From a virus: a stretch of 64,000 nucleotides of DNA. This document shows positions 15,637 to 24,078 of the stretch, piece by piece. Below the pieces are notes generated by a model. The model made no database searches, was not told where the DNA came from, and saw only the letters and a program-made list of their open reading frames with translations. Each line of letters starts with the position of its first letter. The first letter of the stretch is position 1. The translations under genes and the position numbers were made by a program. The stretch lies in the IMG/VR virus record IMGVR_UViG_3300009788_000007, positions 16,601-80,600 of that record; one strand, 5' to 3'.

Positions 15637-18248
15637 GCGTTAGCCAATCCTGCTTGTAAGTCACCTAAAATTTGAGATCGTGACTGTTTAAAACTATTAG
15701 CATCAGTAGCGTTTACTGTAAAATTAATATTATTGTTAACTGTAGTACCCCCACCACCATCGGATGATACCCCAAGTTTACCATTCTTACGTTTGAGTGG
15801 TAGGATAGCTTCAGGGCCTACTTCAGACATAGATGAAAGTTTTCCGTTCGCCTGATTAAACAATGTTGGAGTATTTACAACACCCCCATTTTGAAATTGT
15901 TGGATATTACCTTGATTAAAAACATTACCGTTCGCACTTTGAAAATTCGTACCCGCACTACTAAATGTTTGTGTTTGTGCTCCTGCAGACTGTAAAGCTT
16001 CTGCATTAGTTTGTGTACCTCCAGAGAACCCTGCACTAATACCAGTTGTGATTGCTTGTGCAATAGCTTGTTTCGCTATCTGCTGTGTAATCTGTCTACC
16101 TGTTTCATTTAAAACTTCTCGTAAACTTTTTGCCTGGAATAACGCTGTAGTCAAACCATCGGCAATACCGCTACCGATAATTTGCCCGGTTTTTTCCATC
16201 TGGCCCATAGTTTCATTTGCATCTTTTAATTTTTTAAGAACTTCATCTAAACCATTATTTGTTTTTTCTATAGAATCAGGTATTTTTCCTGCTGAATTAG
16301 CCATTTTATCAAAACTAATAGCAACATCAAAAGATGCCTTACTAGTTAAATCTAAACCTAAATTGAGTTCATTGATTCCTGTGATAAGTTCTTTAACAGA
16401 TTTTTTTGCAGCTTTAAATATGTCACCTTTACTTTGCTTTTTACCAAACTCTTTTTGTATTCTTAAAAATTCTTCATTAGCATTTTTTCTTATAGCATTT
16501 AGTCTTACTCCAGATTCTAAAGCATCTGCTATGATTTCAGCATTGGCTTTTTTCTCAGCATCCACAATATCTTTTAGAGAATCTTTAAGTACCTGATTAG
16601 CTTTGTCATCAACAAACTTCCTAGCTAAACTAACATCTAAGTTTTTATTAAAAAAAGAAGCTACATCTAAGATACCATTTTCTATAAATCTCTCTGCTTC
16701 AGACCACGCAATTTTAAAACCACTAGTAAACGTCACCCAAATTTTAGTTAATTGTGACACGCCAGTATTCCAACCAAACCTAATACGCTCAACAATATTT
16801 AAAAAGAATTCAGCAAAAGCAGCTGCGGCTTCTTGGGCTATTTTAAATTCATTAAATAATGTTTTACCTATAACTATACCTGCAGCTAAAGCAACGAGGC
16901 TAGCAAATATAGTTAATAAAGGTGCTGTAGATATAGCAGCTGCTGCAGAGCCTTTAGCCAGTGCAAACATAGCCTTACTCATTCCAATAATTACCGCAGT
17001 AAATTTAAATGCAATAATAGCCCCTATAAAAATACTTATTGCCTTTAATGTTGCGGCAACAGCCGCAGCCCTTTGTGCCGTACCTGATAAACTATCCTGC
17101 AAACCTAACAAAAATCTTATGCCATCAGTTACGGCTTCCACCATATTTTTTAAACTACCCGCCGCCCCTGAATCACCGATAGATAAAATAAATTCTTCAG
17201 TTGCAGAGATAAGAGATTTAAACGCACCGCCTAAAGTATCAGCCATTACTCTAGCCTGTTCTTCTGCCGCACCTCTATTTTCTTTTTGGGCTTCTGTGAG
17301 TTCATCAACTCTGTTTGCAGCTTCACCGATAATAAGAGCAGCACCTGCAAATCTAGTATTAAAAACATTAGCCGCCCTGGGTAAGTCTGCGCCTGCCGCA
17401 ACAAATCTTCTTAATATTTCTGTGGCGGATACCCCTTGCTTATTAAATTCATCAAGGTCTAGACCTAAAGACCTAAAAGCTTTTCTAGCTTTTACTGATG
17501 GGTTTTCTAAACTAAGTAATATACCACGTAGGGCAACGCCAGCTTTACTACCTTGAATACCAGAATCACCAAGTACACCTAACTGTGATGCAGTTTCTTC
17601 TAAGCTTTGCCCGGCAGCCTTGGCAATAGGGGCCACATCTACAAATGCTTGCGCGAGTTGTGCAACACTTGTGTTTGCTCTATTGGATACGTTAACTAAA
17701 GAATCGACCACACGTGAAGTTTCTTTTGCTTCTAAGCCAAACCCGCTTAAGATGTTACTAGCCACATCTGCAGCCTCGCCTAGTTCAATGGCTCCCGTAG
17801 TGGCTAGATCTAAAGTAGCTGGTAAAGCGGCTATGGCTTCTTCAGTCTCAAATCCCGCCCTAGCTAAGAACAGGAGCCCATCAGCAGCCTCTGTAGCACT
17901 AAAACGTGTTGTGGCCCCTAGTTTCCTCGCAGTTACTTCAAGGGCTTCCAGTTGATCTCCAGTAGCCCCTGCCACAGCACCAAGTGTCACCATCGATTGC
18001 TCAAAATCCGCTATGGTCCTGATAGCATCTTTTGCCGCAGCCACTGCAGCAAGTACAGTAACAAATTGACCTAATGAGCTTGTTACAGACTTGGTTGATT
18101 TTTCAAGCTCTTTGTTCTTCTTATCGAATTTATCCAGCTCACCACGGGCACCTTTTGCACCTGTTTTTAATTTCTTAAAAGCTCTATCGGCTTTTGAGGC
18201 CCCTGTAGTGGCTGGTCGTGCATCAATGGCAACACTTAGTACTGGCAT
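15633..18248 (-). CDS. Tail tape measure protein
   Basis: 871 residues. The N-terminal third matches the phage minor tail / TP901 tape measure domain (FEQSMVTLGAVAGATGDQLE, ARKLGATTRFSATEAADGLL, LARAGFETEEA). Hydrophobic segments lie around residues 395-465. The C-terminal part is helical and Gln/Asn-rich, then Gly-rich. The protein sets tail length and travels with the DNA. It follows the chaperone G/GT pair, as is usual. Confidence 0.92.
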   Translation of the reverse strand: MPVLSVAIDARPATTGASKADRAFKKLKTGAKGARGELDKFDKKNKELEKSTKSVTSSLGQFVTVLAAVAAAKDAIRTIADFEQSMVTLGAVAGATGDQLEALEVTARKLGATTRFSATEAADGLLFLARAGFETEEAIAALPATLDLATTGAIELGEAADVASNILSGFGLEAKETSRVVDSLVNVSNRANTSVAQLAQAFVDVAPIAKAAGQSLEETASQLGVLGDSGIQGSKAGVALRGILLSLENPSVKARKAFRSLGLDLDEFNKQGVSATEILRRFVAAGADLPRAANVFNTRFAGAALIIGEAANRVDELTEAQKENRGAAEEQARVMADTLGGAFKSLISATEEFILSIGDSGAAGSLKNMVEAVTDGIRFLLGLQDSLSGTAQRAAAVAATLKAISIFIGAIIAFKFTAVIIGMSKAMFALAKGSAAAAISTAPLLTIFASLVALAAGIVIGKTLFNEFKIAQEAAAAFAEFFLNIVERIRFGWNTGVSQLTKIWVTFTSGFKIAWSEAERFIENGILDVASFFNKNLDVSLARKFVDDKANQVLKDSLKDIVDAEKKANAEIIADALESGVRLNAIRKNANEEFLRIQKEFGKKQSKGDIFKAAKKSVKELITGINELNLGLDLTSKASFDVAISFDKMANSAGKIPDSIEKTNNGLDEVLKKLKDANETMGQMEKTGQIIGSGIADGLTTALFQAKSLREVLNETGRQITQQIAKQAIAQAITTGISAGFSGGTQTNAEALQSAGAQTQTFSSAGTNFQSANGNVFNQGNIQQFQNGGVVNTPTLFNQANGKLSSMSEVGPEAILPLKRKNGKLGVSSDGGGGTTVNNNINFTVNATDANSFKQSRSQILGDLQAGLANA

Positions 18249-18257
18249 ATCAAAACC

Positions 18258-18653
18258 TTATTTCTTCTTTGATGTAGATGGTAAAAGTCTGTCTGAATCA
18301 TTACCATCTTCATCTGTTTCAGATTTTTTTCTAATGTACTGGAGATATGAACTTTCAACTGATTGAAACATTTCCATAAGAGTGACACGGTCATCAAAAG
18401 TGTAGTCATTATCACAGTAGAAATTAATCCAGCTAACCGCCTCAGAGAATAGAATAGGGGTGATGCCTTCGGTGTGTGGTCGTATGTTGTGTAACATAGT
18501 CCACATTTCCCAAATGAAAAAAACATGTTCTTCAAGCTCTGGCTGTTTAAGGGCTGTAATTTCTTTACCCTTAGCTTTAAGCCTTTCATTATGTTTTTTA
18601 AGTTTGTTCGCATACTTACCCCATTCTAAATGCCATCTAAGGCGGTCAGTTAG
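18258..18653 (-). CDS. Tail chaperone T extension, read by -1 frameshift
   Basis: This 131-codon frame (LTDRLRWHLEWGKYANKLKK onward to STSKKK) has no good start of its own but follows the upstream chaperone G frame at -1. It would be read when ribosomes slip on A-AAA-AAC at 18659-18653, giving a GT fusion of about 274 residues. This is the arrangement of lambda gpG/gpGT and most siphoviruses. The GT form recruits tail tube protein to the tape measure. A shorter start at 18506 (MWTMLHN) is possible but less likely. Confidence 0.82.
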   Translation of the reverse strand, partial: LTDRLRWHLEWGKYANKLKKHNERLKAKGKEITALKQPELEEHVFFIWEMWTMLHNIRPHTEGITPILFSEAVSWINFYCDNDYTFDDRVTLMEMFQSVESSYLQYIRKKSETDEDGNDSDRLLPSTSKKK

Positions 18654-19081
18654 TTTTTTACGTCTTCTTCTTGCCCTTCAACTTGGTAAGCTTCAAAATC
18701 ACCTGCATACTCAGTAATAATTTCTGCGAACTTATCCATTTCATTTAAGTATTTAAGTGCAACTGCTTCTGAATACAAAACATCAAAAACTTTTCCATCT
18801 TTGCCTATATCCTGTAGATGCTTCCAATCAAGTAGAACATGCTTTGCTGTGACTTTATTATTTAGTTCTTCTATAATCTCAACCTCACCAGCTTGTATGG
18901 CTATTCTGTTTTTTCTATAAAGCTTATTTCTGTACGCTTTTGCTTTAGGGTTATTGGAACGGGCTATAAGCAGTTCTAGCCCGTTATGGTCTTGCCAAAC
19001 TCCCTCAACATCTTTTGATTTGTCAGTACGTAAAGAGGCGATATTAAACCCCTTTACGTCTGTTTTGTTATCATCACTCAT
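18650..19081 (-). CDS. Tail assembly chaperone G
   Basis: 143 residues between the tail tube gene and the tape measure gene, the standard place for this protein. Size and overall look fit. The last codons GTA-AAA-AAC-TAA contain the slippery heptamer for the -1 frameshift into the T frame. It begins behind GGAAA after the hexamer repeat at 19114. Confidence 0.8.
   Translation of the reverse strand: MSDDNKTDVKGFNIASLRTDKSKDVEGVWQDHNGLELLIARSNNPKAKAYRNKLYRKNRIAIQAGEVEIIEELNNKVTAKHVLLDWKHLQDIGKDGKVFDVLYSEAVALKYLNEMDKFAEIITEYAGDFEAYQVEGQEEDVKN
18653..18659 (-). promoter_or_regulatory. Programmed -1 frameshift slippery site
   Basis: On the minus strand the heptamer A-AAA-AAC directly precedes the TAA of chaperone G (zero frame GTA AAA AAC). 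It fits the X-XXY-YYZ rule, and the -1 frame stays open for 131 codons. Confidence 0.82.
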
Positions 19082-19113
19082 TTGTGATTTTCCTTTCTGG
19101 TAGGCTCATACTT

Positions 19114-19155
19114 TTTTACTTTTACTTTTACTTTTACTTTTACTTTTACTTTTAC
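19114..19155 (-). repeat. Seven tandem hexamers (TTTTAC)7
   Basis: Seven perfect head-to-tail copies of TTTTAC on plus (GTAAAA in the mRNA) fill the gap between the tail tube stop codon and the chaperone G leader. Copy number could change by slippage. Confidence 0.92.
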
Positions 19156-21882
19156 TTAGCAGTCACCAACAATACCTGGGCCTGTGAACTTAGCTACACG
19201 TAAAGTAATGTCTTCACTTGGGCAGCGGACAGCGGTAAATTCCATGTCAGCAATGATGTCTGAGTTCTGGCCACCTGCAACTTTTTGACCTGAAGAGTAT
19301 TTAACTTTTGGTAAGTCGTAAACATAAACGTTACCCCCAGCGTCTGTAGCCAAGAATGCAATACTACTTGTTTCAAAATCCAGGTACCTTTGAATGATTC
19401 CAATGTTATTGAAATAACTTTGAAGAGTTCCAGTGATTGTCACAACACCAGCACCAATACTATCTGCACCAAGCACCCCAATTAATGGCCGTGCTCTTAA
19501 GTTATTTTCTACAGCCAGAGATAATTGGGTGGCTGCAAATAAAACACCATTTTCTAGAATAGCGTTTGTGTCTTCGATACCAGTCATAACCGGATTAGTT
19601 GAAAGTTCAAGTGCATCAACAGTACCTAGTGACACTATGTTACTTTGCTCATTTTTACCAATAAAACTAAATGACCCAGTGGCCACTGCTCCTGCAGCTA
19701 TCTCTAAAGACATAGTACTAACCACCATACCCTGGTATAAGTTAAATGCGCCGGGTACATCAGTAAACTCTTTCTCAATACTAAAGAAACTTGTAGTCAC
19801 ACCATTTGTAACTTCACTAAGTTGTTCAAACGTTGTCGTGTCACTGTTACCACTTCCTGCAGTAGTTGTACCTAGTGTCGCAGCATCAAAAAAGTTACTA
19901 CCAGACACAAATACTGAAGTAGTTACAATACTGTTTCCTCCAACACCTGCGAGGTCAGCTGTAATGATAGAATCATCAGTAGCAAAAGCACCAGCACCTG
20001 TAGTTGGGTGCTCAGTAGTTGCTAAAGAATAATCAGTACCTGGAGTACCTGTTAGGTTAATGGCTGCAACTGTGTTATTTTGAGCATCAGCAGCTGAAGC
20101 ACCTACATCAATAGCACCATCAAAATTAAGTATTGATGCGTCACTAACATATTGATAGGTTTTTGCATCAATAGTTATTGTGTCACCATCTACACCTGCT
20201 GTAGTTGTGCCAAGTGTTACAGCATCAAAAACGTTAGTACCTGCTGTAAAAGTTTGTGTAGTGCTCACAGAATCACCTAAAGTTCCAGGTAGTTTTGAAG
20301 TTAAGATTGCATCATCAACGATGAATGATGCAATACTTGCCTGCCCGTTAACTGTCATTGCAGCAGCATAGCCTACACCAGGAGTACCCGTAAGATTAAC
20401 AGCGTTTTCAATGTTGACTTTGCATTGTGCAAGTGTGATTGCATTTTCAATATTACCGTCAACATTAGTTAAGGTATCTTTAAAAGTGTAAGTTTTACTA
20501 CCTATGGTCATTGTATCCCCGTCAGTTGGGATAGTGTCTAAGGTAAGTGTACCCTGGGATTCTGTAGATGCTGTAGGTTGTACAGGCATAGTTAAAGTAC
20601 CTTGCGCCTGTACTCCGGTATCCTGTTCATCAACTACATCAGTAAACCCGCGTAAAACAGCTTTACCTGGAGTTACAGAAATAAGTTTAAAAAACCCATT
20701 ATTTTCTACATTCACCCAGTCTTTAGTATTGATCCATTTACCGACCACTAAACCTGCAGTAACCAAACCGTTACTCTCATCATTCAATGAGTTATCTGAA
20801 TCCAGCATGAAATAAGTTGAACCACTAACTATTACCGCAGTGTCAAACGGATCAGAAAACAAACCGCCTTCAATAAACTCTTCATGTGATTCATAAGACA
20901 GTTCTGTATTAATATCGCCTTCAGCTTGGATGTTTGTTCTAATCAAATCTGAAAGCTGTCTGTCATCACGAAGTTCTGCAGAGGCAGTGGTGTCTGTACT
21001 TTGAATAAGGCTCTCACTAGTTAGCCTTATCTCTTTCATTTGTATATCAGTACCCAGGGTGACATTACCCAAAGTGACAGCATCAAAAAAGTTACCTGCA
21101 TCAAAAAATGTTTCACTTAAGGGTATCGCATTTCCTGCAGTACCAAGATTATTTTTATCAGTCAATGTGGCAACATTCGCTACAAAACTAGTAGTGCTTA
21201 CATCAGGGTTTATTGTAGTAGCTGTTGAATATTGCGTACCAGCTACCCCTGTAAGATTAATTGCAGCGGCTGTGTTGTTTTGTGTGTCAGTAACTGTGGC
21301 ACCTATTTTAATTTCACCATCAATCAAGTTATCTAACGTATTTTTAAATGTGTACACCTTAGCATTAATAGTCATAGTGTCTGCAGTAGTACCACCCAAT
21401 AATGTAGCAGTTGAGAACCCATCGCCACCAGCAGTAAGACTACTGACTGTAGCAATACTATTACCTGCTGTACCTGCAGTTTGAGCCCGTACTACAGCCT
21501 CATTTACAACCAATGCCCCAAAGGCATCTATATCTACAGTAGGGTGTGCAGTCATTGACAAAGCATAATCAGTACCGGGGATACCTCCTGCAAGGTCAAC
21601 AGCATTTTCTAAGTTTAATTGTGCTTGTGCAAGTGACCCACCAATAGCGACATTACCATCAAAATCAGTAAGCGCTGTTTGAAAAGTATAAACTTTACCA
21701 TCAATTGTTACAGTGTCGGCATCAGTTGGCATAGTTGCAATAAGTAATACGTTTTGTGCTTTGGCCTCGCCTATAGGGTTTACAGCAATTGTCAAAGCAC
21801 CTTGTGCTGCCTGCGCAGTAGGTGGATTAGCAAAACCATTTTCCTTTAGGTAAGACACTTTAATTCTATCTGCATCAGACAT
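19156..21882 (-). CDS. Major tail tube protein with four inserted beta-domains
   Basis: 908 residues, far longer than usual tail tube proteins (about 150-350). The likely tube core is at residues about 280-440 and 680-908. Four copies of one domain stand at about 45-165, 167-275, 443-563 and 564-676. Each begins with a pattern like GDTxTIxxKxYTF, then DGxIxIG, AAINLTGTxGTDY, GTAGNSI and ends in FFDAxTLG. The copies occur as two tandem pairs. The position before the chaperones and the tape measure supports the tail tube call. The added domains probably decorate the tail surface. Confidence 0.78.
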   Translation of the reverse strand: MSDADRIKVSYLKENGFANPPTAQAAQGALTIAVNPIGEAKAQNVLLIATMPTDADTVTIDGKVYTFQTALTDFDGNVAIGGSLAQAQLNLENAVDLAGGIPGTDYALSMTAHPTVDIDAFGALVVNEAVVRAQTAGTAGNSIATVSSLTAGGDGFSTATLLGGTTADTMTINAKVYTFKNTLDNLIDGEIKIGATVTDTQNNTAAAINLTGVAGTQYSTATTINPDVSTTSFVANVATLTDKNNLGTAGNAIPLSETFFDAGNFFDAVTLGNVTLGTDIQMKEIRLTSESLIQSTDTTASAELRDDRQLSDLIRTNIQAEGDINTELSYESHEEFIEGGLFSDPFDTAVIVSGSTYFMLDSDNSLNDESNGLVTAGLVVGKWINTKDWVNVENNGFFKLISVTPGKAVLRGFTDVVDEQDTGVQAQGTLTMPVQPTASTESQGTLTLDTIPTDGDTMTIGSKTYTFKDTLTNVDGNIENAITLAQCKVNIENAVNLTGTPGVGYAAAMTVNGQASIASFIVDDAILTSKLPGTLGDSVSTTQTFTAGTNVFDAVTLGTTTAGVDGDTITIDAKTYQYVSDASILNFDGAIDVGASAADAQNNTVAAINLTGTPGTDYSLATTEHPTTGAGAFATDDSIITADLAGVGGNSIVTTSVFVSGSNFFDAATLGTTTAGSGNSDTTTFEQLSEVTNGVTTSFFSIEKEFTDVPGAFNLYQGMVVSTMSLEIAAGAVATGSFSFIGKNEQSNIVSLGTVDALELSTNPVMTGIEDTNAILENGVLFAATQLSLAVENNLRARPLIGVLGADSIGAGVVTITGTLQSYFNNIGIIQRYLDFETSSIAFLATDAGGNVYVYDLPKVKYSSGQKVAGGQNSDIIADMEFTAVRCPSEDITLRVAKFTGPGIVGDC

Positions 21883-21895
21883 TTCTAAATCTCCT

Positions 21896-22312
21896 TTATA
21901 ATAAGTTGTCTTTAAAGAATGGGCAACTTATTTCAGTTTGCCATTCGGAACCTTTGCGCCCTAAGTTACGCACCACCGGGGTTTGAAATGTAACGCCCTG
22001 GAACGTTAACCCCCTAAAAGCGTTTACAATAGCATCAGCCACTTCCAAGTTTTCACCGTCTCCAGCTTGTATTGGGAAGTGAACCAACGCTATTGCAACA
22101 CCACGTACCCTGAAGCGTCTTTTGGCTGCACCAACATCTACCTGACGACTAGATTCCGGTGTAATCCTAAGACGCACCCAACCATTAACGCAATCGTCTG
22201 GCTGGGGATCAGGGGCATTGTCATACTGCACAAATATAGGTAAAGCATCTTCTATATCTGTACCGAATTTACAGCGGATAGTATTGAATATGTCTACATA
22301 CACAGTAGCCAT
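21896..22312 (-). CDS. Tail terminator protein (DUF4128-like), copy 1
   Basis: About 138 residues from the ATG that overlaps the DUF2460 stop (TAATG). The pattern IFVQYDNAPDP, GWVRLRITP, RRFRVRGVAIALVHFPI and SEWQTEISCPF fits the phage tail-terminator family that caps the tail tube. A clear paralogue stands at 26146. Confidence 0.75.
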   Translation of the reverse strand: MATVYVDIFNTIRCKFGTDIEDALPIFVQYDNAPDPQPDDCVNGWVRLRITPESSRQVDVGAAKRRFRVRGVAIALVHFPIQAGDGENLEVADAIVNAFRGLTFQGVTFQTPVVRNLGRKGSEWQTEISCPFFKDNLL

Positions 22313-23331
22313 TACAGTAACCCTACCCATTCTTTAGTGCCTGCATTATCTGCAAGCAGCACAATCATTGTTTCATCTTGCAGCAAGTTACCTAACTCAC
22401 CGCCTAACCCTATACCTTGTTCCGGTACAATTCTTAAAAGGTTTGAGCCACTATTTTCTAAATAGAAATATGGGCCTCCAGGTTCAAGGTCATCAACCAG
22501 CGGTAGGATTATTTCAAGATTTGGAATAACACCAGATGTCATACGCAATACTCGACCCATGGCTACTGATATACGGAAGTCTGCGATGATGCTAAAGTCT
22601 TTGCCACCACCATAAAAAAATTCAGATTCAGTAAAACTTTCATTACGAATTTCGACAATAGGGATACTTGCACTGGCTGCTTTAAATGCATTCCACGTGA
22701 TACTTAATAGTTTGTCAGCTTCAGTACTAAATCTGCAGGGCACATCAAATTCACCACCCCAGGTTAGCTGTACTCCTGTAGCAGGGGCAATAGTGAATGT
22801 TACTTTTCCTGTAGTCGTGTCAACTGAGAATCCAGCTGTTTGCAGCGTACCATCAAAGGCTATCTTTACAGTACCACTTCTGGGTTTGGTGATATTGCGT
22901 ATTTTGGTATTCAGACCATCCTGGTATCGCTTGATAAGTTGGAATTCTGTTTGAGAAGAATCACCCACACCAAATACCACATCTTCAGCATCTGGGAGCG
23001 CTGCCCCATCCCCAAAGGTAATATGGTTACTTGTTGTGGCGTAATCACCCCAATCTTTGAATCTGAAGGACCCCAGGGCCCCCTCACGGGCTAAATAGAA
23101 CTCCATTACAGCACTAAGGTCATCTTGATCCCGCACCCCGTAACGGGCGTTATATTGCCTCAGGGCATCCGTCCAACGTGCGGTACGATGTTCAGCACCT
23201 GAATCTGTGGTCACAATGGCCGTATTGTACCCAGGGCCACCCCTTGAACCAAAGCTTATATTATCAGGGAATAGTGGCTCATCAAAGCCTGCCTGAACAT
23301 CTAAATTAAATAGTGTTGACACCTGGGCCAT
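22312..23331 (-). CDS. DUF2460 (TIGR02217) distal tail protein
   Basis: 339 residues. NISFGSRGGPGYNTAIV, YNARYGVRDQDDL, then LAREGALGSFRFKDWGDY match DUF2460, a gene-transfer-agent-like distal tail component that usually stands next to DUF2163. Here it is separated from DUF2163 by the tube, chaperone and tape measure genes. The C-terminal 80 residues share a beta domain with the small protein at 15283. Confidence 0.87.
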   Translation of the reverse strand: MAQVSTLFNLDVQAGFDEPLFPDNISFGSRGGPGYNTAIVTTDSGAEHRTARWTDALRQYNARYGVRDQDDLSAVMEFYLAREGALGSFRFKDWGDYATTSNHITFGDGAALPDAEDVVFGVGDSSQTEFQLIKRYQDGLNTKIRNITKPRSGTVKIAFDGTLQTAGFSVDTTTGKVTFTIAPATGVQLTWGGEFDVPCRFSTEADKLLSITWNAFKAASASIPIVEIRNESFTESEFFYGGGKDFSIIADFRISVAMGRVLRMTSGVIPNLEIILPLVDDLEPGGPYFYLENSGSNLLRIVPEQGIGLGGELGNLLQDETMIVLLADNAGTKEWVGLL

Positions 23332-24077
23332 TAGTTCCCATCCTCTGCAATAACTTTGATGTTCAAACTTCCTATGTCATCTGTGGCGGGTACCCCGCTA
23401 AATGTCCTGGTTGATGAATCGAACATAAGCCAGTTTGGTAGCGGGTCGCCATTCTCAAGTTCGGCTGTATAGGTCAGCGTGTCCCCATCGATATCTTCAA
23501 AAGCATCACTAGGAAATTGGAAATTAAAGGCTGTGTCAGCTGTAGCTATCTGGTCTGATATCCCTTGGTCTACAGTAGGGCCATCATTCACATTTATTAT
23601 TTCAAGTTGGAATGTGTCAGAAACAGTGCTACCTACATCATCTTCAGCAATAACTTTGATATCTAAAAAACCCACATCATCATTAGTAGGGGTACCTACA
23701 AATCTACGGGTGGCCCCTGTGAAAGTTATCCAGGCTGGAAGAGGTGAATCATCACCTTTTGTTGCAGTGTATGTTAACGGCTGCATTTCAGGATCTTCAA
23801 AAGTGTCTTCAGCAAAAATAAAATCCCATATTTCATCTTCTAAATTTTGTTGATCAGGGATAGGGTTAGCCACTATAGGCGGTTCATTTATTGTAAAATT
23901 TACGCCTTGTTGAAAACTGGCAAATTTCCTAGTTCTAAATGAGTAGTTTTCGTCTAATGCCCATACAGCCGGATTAGAGCTTGAGAATTTACGTGTACGT
24001 TTAGAATAGTTCTCATCTAAAGCCCACACTGCAGGGTTAGAACTTGAAAATTTCCTAGTGAACAAAAAGTTAGCCAT
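23331..24077 (-). CDS. Cadherin-like (CADG/He_PIG) structural protein with tandem N-terminal repeat
   Basis: 248 residues. Residues 8-28 and 29-49 are near-perfect copies of a 21-residue unit (RKFSSSNPAVWALDENYS plus three residues); a third, partial copy follows. Two dystroglycan/cadherin-like domains come next (DPEMQPLTYTATKGDDSPLP; DIDGDTLTYTAELENGDPLP). The second domain ends just after IKVIAED, shorter than the first, so the gene may be truncated or be one part of a longer fibre. Likely a surface adhesion protein of the tail. Confidence 0.7.
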   Translation of the reverse strand: MANFLFTRKFSSSNPAVWALDENYSKRTRKFSSSNPAVWALDENYSFRTRKFASFQQGVNFTINEPPIVANPIPDQQNLEDEIWDFIFAEDTFEDPEMQPLTYTATKGDDSPLPAWITFTGATRRFVGTPTNDDVGFLDIKVIAEDDVGSTVSDTFQLEIINVNDGPTVDQGISDQIATADTAFNFQFPSDAFEDIDGDTLTYTAELENGDPLPNWLMFDSSTRTFSGVPATDDIGSLNIKVIAEDGN

Positions 24078-24078
24078 T

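Noticed and set aside
16603-17556. Open plus-strand frame of 317 codons
   Set aside because: It lies wholly antisense to the tape measure gene, has no ribosome site and its Ala/Ser/Leu-rich translation is typical of shadow frames.
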